Origin: Terriglobia bacterium
GTDB lineage: Bacteria > Acidobacteriota > Vicinamibacteria > Vicinamibacterales > CAVVIG01
NCBI GenBank assembly: GCA_020073005.1
Contig: JAIQFX010000060.1
Coordinates: forward strand, 1 to 33,368
DNA length: 33,368 nucleotides
Direction: 5' to 3'
Below the pieces are notes generated by a model, which was not told where the DNA came from, did not search any database, and saw only the letters and a list, made by a program, of their open reading frames with translations. Positions 15,446 to 25,800 of the stretch are shown piece after piece; position 1 is the stretch's first letter, and each line of letters begins with the position of its first letter. The position numbers and the translations under genes were made by a program.

Positions 15446-18400
15446 TTACCGGAGCTCCACGGCGCCGCGGCCGACGAGTTGCTCGACTTCCTGAATCAGC
15501 GCCGGCGAGGGCCGCACGCGAATCTGCGAGGACACTTCCGCCCGCACGCGGAGTGGCGTCGCGCTTCCGGCCACGTCGATCTCGAACGCCACGCGCCGGT
15601 CGCCGCGGTGCCGCGAGAAGATTTCGCCGAGCGCTTCGAACATCTCGCGGCCGGCCGGCTTCTTGAGATGAATCGCGACCTCTCGCGCCAGCCGCTCGTG
15701 GACGCTGTCGAGCGGCGTGATTTCGGCCGCCAGCAGCCGCATCGACTCCTCGTCGCGCTCGAGCTTGCCGCGGACGAGCACCAGCGTGCCCGTCTCGATC
15801 AGTCCGGCGCTCCGCTGGAACGCCTCGGGGAACGCGATCACTTCGACGTTTCCCTGCGAGTCTTCCAGCGTGAACACGGCCATGCGATCGCCCTTCCGCG
15901 TCTTGAGCTGGCGGACGGCGGCGACGATGCCGCCGACGCTCGTCTCGGCTTCGATCGGCCTGGGGCCGCCCGGTCCCCAGCCGTTGTCGCGCGGACCGGA
16001 CTGTACCTCACTCAGCTCGCCGATCGCCTTCGCGCCGAAGTCCTTCAGCGCGGCGGCGTAGCGATCGACCGGGTGGCCGCTCCAGTAGAGGCCGAGCGTT
16101 TCCTTTTCAAATCCGAGTTGCTCGGTTTCGGTCCACGGCGTCGCTTGCGGCAGCGCCGCCGGCGTGTTCCCCCCGGGCTCGCTGTCGAACCCGCCGAGCA
16201 GGTTCCCCTGTCCGCTGTCTTTCGAGCGCTGCATGCGCGCGCCGTGCTCGCACGCCGCATCGATCGCGGCGAGCAGCCGCGGGCGCAGCGCCGGGGACGG
16301 CAACGCCTCGAGCGCCGCGTCGCCGTTCGCGAGCGAATCGCACGCGCCGGCCTTGACGAGACTCTCGAACACGCGTTTGTTGACGAGCCGCAGGTCCAGG
16401 TCCTCGCACAGCGCGTGGAGCGACGAGATGCGGCCCTGCTTCGTGCGAACGTCGAGCAGCGACTGGATCGCGCCTTCGCCGACGTTCTTGATCGCCGTCA
16501 GACCGAACCGCACGCCGTGACCTGGTTCGACCGTGAACCGCATCTGGCTCTGATTCAGATCCGGCGGAAGCATCGGCACGCCGCGCTCGCGGCTCTCGCC
16601 GAGGTACATCGCGAGCTTCTCCGTGTTCTGCGCTTCGATCGTCAGCAGCGCCGCCGCGAAGTGCCACGGGTAGTTCGCCTTCAGATACGCCGTCTGGTAC
16701 GCGAGGAACGCGTAGGCCGTCGAGTGAGACTTGTTGAAGCCGTAGCCGGCGAAGTGCTCCATCAGATCGAAGATGTGCGTCGCTTTCTTGTCGCTCACGC
16801 CGCGCTTCTTCGCGCCCTCGACGAACTTCGTCCGCTGCTTCTGCATCACCTCGGCGTTCTTCTTGCCCATCGCCTTGCGGAGGATGTCCGCCTCGCCGAG
16901 GGAGAAGCCCGCCAGCACGTTCGAGATCCGCATCACCTGTTCCTGATAGGCGATGACGCCGTAGGTCTCGGCCAGAATCGGCTCGAGCTCCGGCAGCTCG
17001 TACTTCACTTCCGTCTTGCCCTGCTTGCGCGCGATGAAGTCGTCGACCATCCCGCTGCGGAGCGGACCTGGACGGTAGAGCGCGTTCAAGGCGATCAGAT
17101 CTTCGAGCCGCTGCGGCTTCGCCTTGCGCAGAATCTCGCGCATGCCGCTGCTCTCGAACTGGAAGATCCCGAACGTCTGGCCGTCCTGAAACAACTGATA
17201 CGTCTTCGCATCGTCCAACGGCGCCTGGTCGATGTCGACCTTTTCGCCGGTCGTGCGCGCGATCTCCTTCACGCAGTCGTCGATGAGCGTCAGCGTGCTG
17301 AGACCGAGGAAGTCCATCTTGAGCAGGCCGACCCGCTCGATATCCTTCATCGACCACTGCGTGACGATTTCGTCGTGCGCTCCGCGGTACAGCGGCGCGT
17401 ACTCCGTGATCGCCTTCGGCGCGATGACCACGCCCGCGGCGTGGACCGAGGCGTGACGCGTCATGCCCTCGAGGCGCTTCGCGACGCTGAGCAGCTCCTT
17501 GACCTTCGGGTCCGTCTGCTCCATCTGCCGCAGCGGCTCGCTCTCTTCGAGCGCCTTGTCCAGCGTCATGTCGAGCGCCGCCGGAATCTGCTTCGCGACC
17601 TTGTCCACGTCCGCGAACGGCATCTCCAGCACGCGTCCGACGTCCCGCACGACGGCGCGCGCCTTCATCGTCCCGAACGTGATGATCTGCGCCACGTTCT
17701 CGCGGCCGTACTTCCGCGTCACGTAGTCGATGACCTCGCCGCGCCGCCGCTCGCAGAAGTCGATGTCGATATCGGGCAGCGACACGCGCTCGGGATTGAG
17801 GAAGCGCTCGAAGATGAGATCGAAGTCCAGCGGATCGACGTCGGTGATGCGCAGGCAGTAGGCGACGAGACTGCCGGCCGCCGATCCGCGGCCCGGTCCG
17901 ACCGGAATGTCGTGCTCGCGCGCGTAGCGGATGAAATCCCAGACGATCAGGAAGTACCCCGGGTACTTCATCTGCTTGATCATCGCGATTTCGTACGCGA
18001 GCCGGCGCTCGTACTCGTCGACGGTGTGGCGCAGCGCGCCCATTCCGGCGAGCTGCTTCAGCCTCGCCAGCCGATCCGCGAAGCCCTCGCGCACGACGTG
18101 CTCGAAGTAGTCGTCGAGCGTGTACGGCGACGGCACGTCGAAGTTCGGCAGGAAGTTCTCGCCTTCGCCGAGCGTCACGTTGCACCGCTCTGCGACGCGC
18201 ACGGTGTTCGCCAGCGCGTCCGGGAACTCCTTGAAGACCTCCGCCATCTCCTCCGGCGTCTTCAGGAAGAACTGCTTCGCGTCGTAGCGGAGCCGCTTGG
18301 GATCGCTGAAGGCTTTGCCGGTGCCGATACAGAGCAGCACGTCGTGCGGATGCGAGTCGGTCTCGCGCAGGTAATGGACGTCGTTGGTGCAGATGAGCGG

Positions 18401-18997
18401 AAGCCCGAGGTTCGCCGCCATTCCGGGCAACCCGGTGTTGACGATGCGCTGCTCCTCGATGCCGTGCCACTGCATCTCGAGAAAGAAGTTGCCGGGGCCG
18501 AGAATGTCGCGATACGCCGCGGCCGCGTCGAGCGCCTTCTTCTCCTGCTGATGCGACAGCCCTTCGGCGACTTCGCCCTTCAGACAGCTGCTGAGGCCGA
18601 TCAGCCCCTTCGAGTGCTGCGCGAGCAGGTCCTTGTCGATGCGCGGCTTGTAGTAGAACCCTTCTGTATAGCCGGACGACACGAGCTTAATAAGGTTGTG
18701 GTAGCCCTCGTTGTTTTCCGCGAGCAGGATGAGGTGATTCGCGGTCTCGCCGGGATTGCCACTCTTTGTGAGACGGCTTCCCGGCGCGACGTAGACTTCG
18801 CAGCCGAGGATCGGCTTGATCCCTCGCTGCCGCGCGTGATCGTGAAAGATCACAGACGAGAACATGTTCCCGTGCTCGGTGACGCCGATGGCCGGCATCT
18901 TCAGGCGCGCCGCCTGATCGAGCAGCTCGTCGATCCGGCACGCGCCGTCGAGCAGCGAAAACTCGGTGTGGAGATGCAGATGGACGAACTCAGACAT
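15446..18997 (-). CDS. dnaE: DNA polymerase III alpha subunit
   Basis: This is a 1183-residue replicative polymerase of the DnaE1 type. The N-terminal PHP domain begins VHLHLHTEFSLLDGAC and keeps likely metal ligands (H8-x-H10, E41-H42 in VTEHGNMF, CTNDVHYL later) that are lost in E. coli. The polymerase active site includes PDIDIDF at 408-414, matching the catalytic aspartates. The central VGPGRGSAAGSLVAYCL, the fingers/thumb segment FNKSHSTAYAFLAYQTAYLK and a C-terminal OB domain (GGIVAAVRQLKTRKGDRMA) are clear. The start has good homology; a short heptamer repeat separates it from guaA. Confidence 0.98.
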   Translation of the reverse strand: MSEFVHLHLHTEFSLLDGACRIDELLDQAARLKMPAIGVTEHGNMFSSVIFHDHARQRGIKPILGCEVYVAPGSRLTKSGNPGETANHLILLAENNEGYHNLIKLVSSGYTEGFYYKPRIDKDLLAQHSKGLIGLSSCLKGEVAEGLSHQQEKKALDAAAAYRDILGPGNFFLEMQWHGIEEQRIVNTGLPGMAANLGLPLICTNDVHYLRETDSHPHDVLLCIGTGKAFSDPKRLRYDAKQFFLKTPEEMAEVFKEFPDALANTVRVAERCNVTLGEGENFLPNFDVPSPYTLDDYFEHVVREGFADRLARLKQLAGMGALRHTVDEYERRLAYEIAMIKQMKYPGYFLIVWDFIRYAREHDIPVGPGRGSAAGSLVAYCLRITDVDPLDFDLIFERFLNPERVSLPDIDIDFCERRRGEVIDYVTRKYGRENVAQIITFGTMKARAVVRDVGRVLEMPFADVDKVAKQIPAALDMTLDKALEESEPLRQMEQTDPKVKELLSVAKRLEGMTRHASVHAAGVVIAPKAITEYAPLYRGAHDEIVTQWSMKDIERVGLLKMDFLGLSTLTLIDDCVKEIARTTGEKVDIDQAPLDDAKTYQLFQDGQTFGIFQFESSGMREILRKAKPQRLEDLIALNALYRPGPLRSGMVDDFIARKQGKTEVKYELPELEPILAETYGVIAYQEQVMRISNVLAGFSLGEADILRKAMGKKNAEVMQKQRTKFVEGAKKRGVSDKKATHIFDLMEHFAGYGFNKSHSTAYAFLAYQTAYLKANYPWHFAAALLTIEAQNTEKLAMYLGESRERGVPMLPPDLNQSQMRFTVEPGHGVRFGLTAIKNVGEGAIQSLLDVRTKQGRISSLHALCEDLDLRLVNKRVFESLVKAGACDSLANGDAALEALPSPALRPRLLAAIDAACEHGARMQRSKDSGQGNLLGGFDSEPGGNTPAALPQATPWTETEQLGFEKETLGLYWSGHPVDRYAAALKDFGAKAIGELSEVQSGPRDNGWGPGGPRPIEAETSVGGIVAAVRQLKTRKGDRMAVFTLEDSQGNVEVIAFPEAFQRSAGLIETGTLVLVRGKLERDEESMRLLAAEITPLDSVHERLAREVAIHLKKPAGREMFEALGEIFSRHRGDRRVAFEIDVAGSATPLRVRAEVSSQIRVRPSPALIQEVEQLVGRGAVELR

Positions 18998-19009
18998 TCT
19001 GCCGTCCCG

Positions 19010-19035
19010 CCTTCTGCCTTCTGCCTTCTGCCTTC
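19010..19035. repeat. Short tandem heptamer repeat, word CCTTCTG
   Basis: Three exact copies of CCTTCTG (19010-19030) plus a partial fourth fill most of the 48-base gap between guaA and dnaE. A degenerate stretch on the left (ATTCTGCCGTCCCG) looks like decayed copies. It is one of several seven-base-period spacer repeats in the window. Confidence 0.8.
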
Positions 19036-19045
19036 CTGCTTCTCA

Positions 19046-20617
19046 TTACTCCCACTCAATGGTGGACGGGGGCTTCGAGCTGATGTCGTACACCACGCGG
19101 TTGATGCCTTTCACTTCGTTGACGATGCGCGACGAGATCCTGGCGAGCAGCTCGTGCGGCAGCCGCGCCCAGTCGGCGGTCATGCCATCGCGGCTCTCGA
19201 CCGCGCGAATCGCGCACGTGTACTCGTAGGTCCGCTCGTCGCCCATCACGCCGACGCTTTGCACCGGCAGCAGCACCGCGAAGCTCTGCCACAGCTTCGT
19301 GTACCAGCCGTCGCGGCGCACCTCCTCGGCGACGATCGCGTCCGCGGCCCGCAGGAGCTCGAGCCGCGCCGGCGTCACCTCGCCGAGAATGCGCACGGCG
19401 AGACCGGGTCCCGGGAACGGCTGCCGCACGACGAACTCCTCCTCCAGCCCGAGCTGTCGACCGACGACGCGCACTTCGTCCTTGAAGAGCTCGCGCAGCG
19501 GCTCGACCAGCTTCATGCGCATCCGCTCCGGCAAGCCACCGACGTTGTGATGGCTCTTGATCATCGACGCCTGGCCCACGATTGACACGGACTCGATGAC
19601 GTCTGGGTAGAGGGTGCCCTGCGCGAGGAAGTCCACGTGCCCCAGCTTCGCGGCTTCGGCTTCGAACACGTCGATGAACGTCGCGCCGATGATCTTGCGC
19701 TTCCGCTCAGGATCGACGGCGCCGGCCAGGCGATTCAGGAACAAAGACGACGCGTCGACGAACACCAGCGGCAACTTGAGCCGCTCGTACCGCTTCCGGA
19801 TCTGCGCGGCTTCGTCCTTCCGCAGGACGCCGTTGTCGACGAAGATGCACGTCAGCTTTTCGCCGATGGCCCGGTGAATGATCAGCGCGGCCACCGTCGA
19901 GTCGACGCCGCCGCTCAGCGCGCAGACGACGCGTCCGTCCCCGACCTGCGCGCGGATGCGCGACGTCGCCTCTTCGACAAACGACGCCATCGTCCAGTCG
20001 CCGGTGCAGCCGCAGATGCCGAACGCGAAGTTGCGGAGGATCTCGAGGCCGCGCTCGGTGTGCGCCACCTCGGGGTGGAACAGGATCGCGAACAATCCGC
20101 GGCTCGGATCCGACATCGCCGCCACCGGCGCGTTCGCGCTCGTCGCGACGACCGAAAAACCCGGCGGCGCGGCGGCGACGAAGTCGCCATGGCTCGCCCA
20201 CACGCGAATCTCCGATGGCACGCCGACGAACAACGCCGCCGGATCCTTCGAGGCGCCCGGCCCCGACGGATCCGGCCGGCTCGTCACCGTGACCTTCGCG
20301 TGACCGTACTCGCGCTGCGGCGCCGGCGCCACAGTCCCGCCGAGGTTGGCGGTCATCAACTGCATGCCGTAGCAGATGCCGAGCACCGGCCGGCCAAGCT
20401 CATAGACTGCGGGATCGCATTTCGGCGCCGTCGCTTCCGACACGCTCTTCGGACCGCCGGACAGAATGACGCCGACGGGATTGCGCGCGCGGATCTTCTC
20501 AATCGGCGTATCCGGCGCCCAGACCTCCGAGTACACCGACAGCTCGCGCAGGCGTCGCGCGATCAATTGCGTGAACTGCGACCCGAAATCGAGAACGATG
20601 ATGGTTTGATGGGTCAA
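19046..20617 (-). CDS. guaA: GMP synthase (glutamine-hydrolysing)
   Basis: GuaA converts XMP to GMP with ATP and glutamine. The class I amidotransferase domain has Cys82 in LGICYGMQL and the HPEV partner motif. The ATP-pyrophosphatase P-loop is ALSGGVDST. The C-terminal dimer domain has [16 protein letters not shown] and ends in PSTIEWE. The frame is open to an ATG at 20692, which would run into the divergent gene. A TTG at 20617 starts [14 protein letters not shown] exactly where the family begins, giving 523 residues (E. coli 525), and has AGGG eight bases upstream. I therefore use TTG. A -10 TATAAT lies about 40 bases upstream. Confidence 0.95.
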   Translation of the reverse strand: MTHQTIIVLDFGSQFTQLIARRLRELSVYSEVWAPDTPIEKIRARNPVGVILSGGPKSVSEATAPKCDPAVYELGRPVLGICYGMQLMTANLGGTVAPAPQREYGHAKVTVTSRPDPSGPGASKDPAALFVGVPSEIRVWASHGDFVAAAPPGFSVVATSANAPVAAMSDPSRGLFAILFHPEVAHTERGLEILRNFAFGICGCTGDWTMASFVEEATSRIRAQVGDGRVVCALSGGVDSTVAALIIHRAIGEKLTCIFVDNGVLRKDEAAQIRKRYERLKLPLVFVDASSLFLNRLAGAVDPERKRKIIGATFIDVFEAEAAKLGHVDFLAQGTLYPDVIESVSIVGQASMIKSHHNVGGLPERMRMKLVEPLRELFKDEVRVVGRQLGLEEEFVVRQPFPGPGLAVRILGEVTPARLELLRAADAIVAEEVRRDGWYTKLWQSFAVLLPVQSVGVMGDERTYEYTCAIRAVESRDGMTADWARLPHELLARISSRIVNEVKGINRVVYDISSKPPSTIEWE

Positions 20618-20658
20618 CGGGGTCGCCCTGAGCCCGTAGGGCCAGACGGATAAAACGC

Positions 20659-20664
20659 TATTAT
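20659..20664 (+). promoter_or_regulatory. Possible -10 element (TATTAT) for the PQQ-propeller gene
   Basis: TATTAT overlaps the opposite-strand TATAAT and ends 6 bases before the GTG at 20671. Transcription from it would begin at about the start codon, so the mRNA would be leaderless. No Shine-Dalgarno is present. Based on position only. Confidence 0.3.
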
Positions 20665-20665
20665 A
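20660..20665 (-). promoter_or_regulatory. Likely -10 element (TATAAT) for the guaA run
   Basis: A perfect TATAAT on the - strand lies 42 bases before the proposed TTG start of guaA. It also lies within the longer reading that would use the ATG at 20692, which argues against that start. No good TTGACA is seen 16-18 bases further upstream. It could drive the long - strand run beginning with guaA. Confidence 0.5.
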
Positions 20666-20670
20666 ACGGT

Positions 20671-21858
20671 GTGGGTCGCCCACGGACCACAAGATGTTGT
20701 AGTGCAGTTGCCCTGATCGCGTGCGCCGCGGTGTCGATCGCCGCGCAGACGCCGCGGGTTTCTCCGCTCACCAAGTACGATCGCACGCCGCCCGCTCTTC
20801 TTCCGGTCGAGCCCGTGTGGACGCTCGCGCTCAACGCCCGCGCGGTCGCCGAACCCGCGTACGACGACAGCCGCGCGTACTTCGCCCTCGAGGATGACCG
20901 CATCGTCGCGTACGACATCTGGTCGGGCGAGCAGGCGTGGCTCATCTCGGCGCGCGCGCGATCCGCGCTGACCGCGGGCGACGGCTTGCTGTTCTTTGCC
21001 GGCGCGGATGCCTTCGTCGCGCGCCACGCCGACGATGGATCGCCGGCGTGGAGCGTGCCGATGGTCGACACGATCGTCGGACGCGCGGCGTGGTCCGAGG
21101 GCACGCTGGTCGTGGGAACGGAACGCGGAGAGGTCATCGCGGCCCGCGCGGCCGACGGACATCTCTTATGGCGCCGCGATCTCTCATCGCCCGTGCATGC
21201 CGCGCCAGCGATCGCGAATGGGCGCGTGTACGTCTCGACGACGGACGGTCGCATCGTCGCGCTTGACGGCGAATCGGGCGCGCCCGTCTGGGAACGGCAC
21301 GCCGGCGGATCGCCGAACGAGATTCTCGTCCGCGGAGACCGGCTGTTCGTCGGGTCGACGGATCAATTCATCTACTGCCTGATGACGAAGGACGGCCGCA
21401 TCGACTGGCGCTGGCGGACCGGCGGCAACGTGATCGGGAGGCCCGACGCCGACGAAGGCCACGTGTACTTCGCCTCGCTCGACAACGTCGTGCGCGCGAT
21501 GCATCCGGTGAGCGGCGCGCAGCTGTGGTTCCGGCCGTTGCCGTTCCGGCCCGCGTGGGGTCCGGTGCGAGCAGGATCCACAGTCGTGGTGGCGGGTCAG
21601 ACCTCGGGCCTGCGTGCGTTCGCGGTGAAGGACGGCACGGCGTCCGGCACCATCGAGGCCGGCAGCGAAGTCGCGGCGCCGCTGCACGTACTGCAGGATC
21701 CGGCGAGCGAATTGCCGATGCTGATCGTCGTCACGCGCGACATCGCGAAGGGCGCGACGACGCGGCTGGTGACGCGCGGCATCGAGCCGGCGCTGTCGCC
21801 GGTCGCGCCGCTGCCCAACCTCGTCACGCTGTCGCCAGGACCTCCGCGACAGCCTTAG
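20671..21858 (+). CDS. Secreted PQQ-like (BamB-type) beta-propeller protein
   Basis: This 395-residue protein has an N-terminal secretion signal (basic GRPRTTR, then hydrophobic [16 protein letters not shown]). The rest consists of PQQ-like propeller blades with the recurring pattern of a strand, G-x-x-x-A-x-D and a Trp: for example [52 protein letters not shown] and [19 protein letters not shown]. This is the fold of BamB and quinoprotein dehydrogenases. No cofactor-binding residues are evident, so a BamB-like scaffold role is as likely as catalysis. The start is GTG. Its last 35 bases overlap the convergent membrane-protein gene. Confidence 0.85.
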   Translation: MGRPRTTRCCSAVALIACAAVSIAAQTPRVSPLTKYDRTPPALLPVEPVWTLALNARAVAEPAYDDSRAYFALEDDRIVAYDIWSGEQAWLISARARSALTAGDGLLFFAGADAFVARHADDGSPAWSVPMVDTIVGRAAWSEGTLVVGTERGEVIAARAADGHLLWRRDLSSPVHAAPAIANGRVYVSTTDGRIVALDGESGAPVWERHAGGSPNEILVRGDRLFVGSTDQFIYCLMTKDGRIDWRWRTGGNVIGRPDADEGHVYFASLDNVVRAMHPVSGAQLWFRPLPFRPAWGPVRAGSTVVVAGQTSGLRAFAVKDGTASGTIEAGSEVAAPLHVLQDPASELPMLIVVTRDIAKGATTRLVTRGIEPALSPVAPLPNLVTLSPGPPRQP

Positions 21859-22813
21859 GCGGGCGCGCGATGTGCCCCTGATAGAGCGTCACGTACGCGC
21901 CGAGCGCCGTGAGGCCGAGGTACTCGAAGACGAGACCGCGCAGGAGCAGCGCGGCGATCTGCAGCGGAAAGACGGCGAGGCCGACGAGCGGAACGAACGC
22001 GATCAGGCCGACGCCGGACCACGCCAGCGCCGACGCCAGCGTCGCGGCGACGACCAGCACGAACACGATCAGGAAGACGCCGGCGAGCTCGCGGAATTCC
22101 GCGCGAATGAAGCGCGCCGCCGCGCGGCAGGCGTCCAGCACGCCGATTCCCTCGATCGCCATCGCCACTTGCAGCAGCAGGTACAGCAGGTTGACGAGCG
22201 TGATCCACATCACCAGACCGGCGGCGGCGATCGCCGCAATGAACGTCCAGCCGATTAGAAGCGCGCGCCCTTCGAGCGCGCGATAGCCGTAGACGACGAA
22301 CACGAGATAGCCGCCGACCGACAGGCCGTACACGATCATCAAGATGAATCCGAGCGCGAGGTACGGCCGGAACAGCCGCGCGCAGCCGTCCGTGAAGCGA
22401 TCGAGCGTGAAGCGCGACGCGCTCCGGAATGTCTCGAGGGTCAGCGGCTCGTGCTCGATCGGTCCGGCGGACGCGTTCGCGGCGACGAGCACCTCAACGG
22501 TGCCACCCTTCACGGCAAACGTCAGCACCGAGCCGCCAAGCAGGACGAGCAGGAGCGACGTGATGAACGCCGACAGCGCGACCGGCTCCGCGAGCAGCGC
22601 GCTGGTGATGGCGGTGAACATCTCGCGCGGGCTGCCGTGCAGGAGATCCGCCAGGTTGCCGCCGAGCAGCACGGCGACCAGAATCGCCGCGCCGAGAATC
22701 GGCACGACGAGCAGCACCTGGAACGTCGTCTCGGCGACGAATTGAATCGCGACGATCTGCCAGTTGGCCGCGGCGAGCAGCGCGCCGCGCTTGAGGAGGT
22801 GCTTCAGGTCCAA
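21824..22813 (-). CDS. Polytopic membrane protein of unknown function
   Basis: This 329-residue protein is hydrophobic, with membrane segments at about 15-50, 78-101, 150-178, 186-220, 243-263 and 266-303. I do not recognise a named family; the spacing recalls uncharacterised integral membrane proteins of about 300 residues with a soluble loop (here 102-149, containing ARLFRP at its end). The start is TTG at 22813, because the frame is closed by TGA three codons upstream and the next Met is residue 65. Its 3' end overlaps the + strand propeller gene by 35 bases. It diverges from the large kinase gene with only 20 bases between the starts. Confidence 0.75.
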   Translation of the reverse strand: MDLKHLLKRGALLAAANWQIVAIQFVAETTFQVLLVVPILGAAILVAVLLGGNLADLLHGSPREMFTAITSALLAEPVALSAFITSLLLVLLGGSVLTFAVKGGTVEVLVAANASAGPIEHEPLTLETFRSASRFTLDRFTDGCARLFRPYLALGFILMIVYGLSVGGYLVFVVYGYRALEGRALLIGWTFIAAIAAAGLVMWITLVNLLYLLLQVAMAIEGIGVLDACRAAARFIRAEFRELAGVFLIVFVLVVAATLASALAWSGVGLIAFVPLVGLAVFPLQIAALLLRGLVFEYLGLTALGAYVTLYQGHIARPPKAVAEVLATA

Positions 22814-22821
22814 TCGATTTC

Positions 22822-22828
22822 ACTATAG
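22822..22828. promoter_or_regulatory. Palindromic -10-like element between divergent starts
   Basis: ACTATAG contains CTATAG (22823-22828), which is its own reverse complement. Read on the + strand it ends 5 bases before the kinase GTG; read on the - strand (TATAGT) it ends 8 bases before the TTG of the membrane protein. One element could serve both genes, each as a leaderless message. No -35 was found for either direction. Confidence 0.35.
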
Positions 22829-22833
22829 CACCC

Positions 22834-25800
22834 GTGTATCCTGTCCACAGGGTGACTTCCCTTCTCCGCGTTCTGCGGACCGGCGTCGTGGCGGCGGTGG
22901 CGGTCGGCGCGGCCGGGTGGGGCGCCGAACAGTTCCGGTTCGGGTCGACCGATCTCGCCGCCGCGCGCCGCGTCGAGCGCGAGTTGCGCCAGCGTTTGGA
23001 CGCCAGCGCGGACACGCTCGGTTCCATCGCCTCTCGCGCGACCGCCGAGCGGGACCGGATCCGGGCCGCGCCGCGCGATCAGGCCGAGCAGCGCCGGCTC
23101 TTCGAGGCGATGAACGCCGCGCTGCCGCGCGGCGACGCCGACCGGACCGGCGTCACCGTGTACGAAGCGTCGGGCGTGCCGCTCGCGTGGGCCGGCCGGG
23201 TTTCTGAATTCCCCAAGGAACGCATCGACGGCGCCGACGCGATCTTCGTCGCGCCGAGCGCGCTCGGTCCGCGTCTGGTGCGCATCACGCATCTCGCCGA
23301 CACGATCGGACGTTCGACCGGCCAGCGCCTCGCGACCGTGATCGCCGAACACGTGCTCGGCCGTCCCGAGGATGCGGCCGGACTCGCCGACACGTTCGCG
23401 CTCGCGACGTCGCTCGCCCCGGTGACGCTCCGTCCGTGGATCCGCGGCACGCCTCCCGCGAGCGAGCCGTTCACCTTCGTCATCTCCGGTCAGGACGGAA
23501 CGCCGCTGGCGCAGGCCGACGTCGTGCCGGCGGATCTGTCGACGGCGCGCGCCGGTTGGCGACGAGAGACGTGGGCCGCCGTGCTCGGCGTGCTCGGCAT
23601 CACCATCCTCTTCTGTACCGGACCGGCGATCGAGCGGCGCCGCCTGCGGCGCGACCCGCGCGGCTTCATCACGGCGGCCGGCGGCATTGCTGGCTTGCTC
23701 GTTCTCGCGTTCGCCCTCCTGTCGGTTGCCCTGCGATGGGCGACAGCAGCGCCGGCGTCCACCTGGTGGTCGTCGCCGGCGTTTCTGCTGCTGACCGCGC
23801 TGACCGCTGCGGCCTTCGTGTGGCTGCTGCTGGATCTCGTCGAGCACCGTCGTACGAACCGGCCGCGGCCGCGACTGCGCCTGATTCACGGTGAGGGCCA
23901 CATCGCGGTCGGCGCTGCGTACCTGGTCGCGGGTCTCCTCGCGACCGGACTGCTGGGGATCTACCAGGATGCACTGAAGCGCCTCGTCGCGCACACGTCG
24001 CTGGACGTGCTGCACTTCTCGCTGCATCCGATGAGCGCGACGCGGCTGGCCGTGGCCTTCGCGCTGGTCCTGCTTCACGCCGCAGTCATCTGGTCCGCCG
24101 TCGTCGTCATCCGCGCGGCGGGACTGCTGGCGCGCACGCCGCGGACCCGGAGCGCCCGCGCCTGGATCGCCGGCGGATCGCTGGCCGGCGTGAGCGTCGC
24201 CGCCGTGCTCGTGCGCGTGGCGTCGCCGGCGATTCCGCTGCCGACGTTGGGCGCCGCGTTGATCGCCGTCGCCGGTTGCGCCATCGCGCTGCAGCGTCTG
24301 AGCGGGCGCATCCGCCGCGTCTCGCAGACGCAGAGGCTCGGCATGTTCTTTCTCGCGTTGCTCGCGCCGGCCCTGGCGATGTATCCGTCGCTCTTCGCCG
24401 ACGCGCGCAGCGCGAAAGAGCAGCTCGTCGGCTCGGTATACGGTCCGCAGGCGGCCAGCCAGCGCGAGGATCTGCAGCACCGGCTGCAGCAGGCGGTGGA
24501 TCAGATCGACGCGCTCCCGTCGCTCTCGGAGTTCGTCGTCGGCAGCGACGACACGACGCCGACGACGGATCGCGCGTTTCTCGTCTGGTCGCGCACCGAC
24601 CTTGCGGCGTACCGGCTGACGTCAGCGGTCGAGCTCTATCGCGCCGACGGGCGGCTGGTCAGCCGCTTCGCGCTGCTCCCGGAATACGCCACTGCTTCGT
24701 ACCGCGCGGCCACGTGCTCCTGGGAACAGCCGATCGACGAAGGATCGACACTCGGATCGAGCGAGCGGCACGTCCTCCGCACGGGCCGGGGCATCTGCGA
24801 GCGCGGCCGCCTCGTCGGCAGCGTCCTCGTCCGCGTGATGCTCGACTATCAGACGCTGCCGTTCATCTCGTCGCAGAGTCCGTACCTCGAGTCGCTGCGC
24901 TCGAACCGCGCGGCGCCGCCGGAAGGCATCTCTGGACGCGACGTCGAGTTCGTCGTCTACGGCTGGAGCCGCGCGCCGATCTTCGAATCCGGCACGAGCG
25001 TCTGGACGCTGCCGGATCAGGTCTTCGATCGGCTCGTCGCGTCGCGCGAGCCGTTCTGGGCGGACATCGATCGCGGCGGCGAGACGTTTCGCGTGTACCT
25101 CCAGAGCGATCGCGGCGGCATCTACGCGCTGGGCTATCCCGTGATCACGTGGCTCGGCCTGTCGATCAACCTGACCGAGCTGGTGCTGCTCGTCGGCGTG
25201 CTGTACGTCGCGCTGCTCGCCGGCGCATCGATCTACCGCGCCGTCTCGTCGCAGCGGCCGGTCGGCGGCGCCACGCTGCTCCACGAGATCCGATCCAGTT
25301 TCTACCGGAAGCTGTCGCTCTTCTTCGTCGCGGGCGCCATCGTGCCGGTCGTCGTCCTCGCGTTTGCCACGCGGACGTACTTCATCAATCAGCTGCTCGC
25401 CGGCGCCGAGGATACGGCGGTGAAGACCGTCACGACCGCGCAGCGCCTCGTCGAGGATTACGCGACGTTGCAGCAGCGCGGGCCGGGCGCGCTCGGCGCC
25501 ATCGACGACCAGATCATGGTGCTCGTCCGGCGCGCGATCGACGAGGACGTCAGCCTCTTCGATCGGCAGCGTCTTCAGGCGACGAGCGTCCGCCCGTTGT
25601 TCGCCGAAGGCCTGCTCTCGGTCCGGACGCCCGCGGAGGTCTTCCGGACGCTGCTGCTCGAGCGGCGGCCGACGTTCGTCGGCGAGGAGCGCGTGGGCAC
25701 AAATCCGTACCGGATCGCCGCGGCGCCGGTGCGCGCCGGCGGGCGCGAGGGCATCGTCGCCGTGCCGCTCACCAACCGGCAGCAGGAGATCGAACAGCAG

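Noticed and set aside
14606-19585. A 1659-codon open frame on the + strand antisense to accA, dnaE and guaA
   Set aside because: It crosses three well-supported genes, is rich in Arg, His, Glu and Leu with no recognisable domain, and is what high GC at third codon positions produces on the opposite strand.
20618-20692. Upstream ATG start for guaA
   Set aside because: It would overlap the divergent propeller gene and its promoter-like TATAAT, and adds 25 residues not found in the family.
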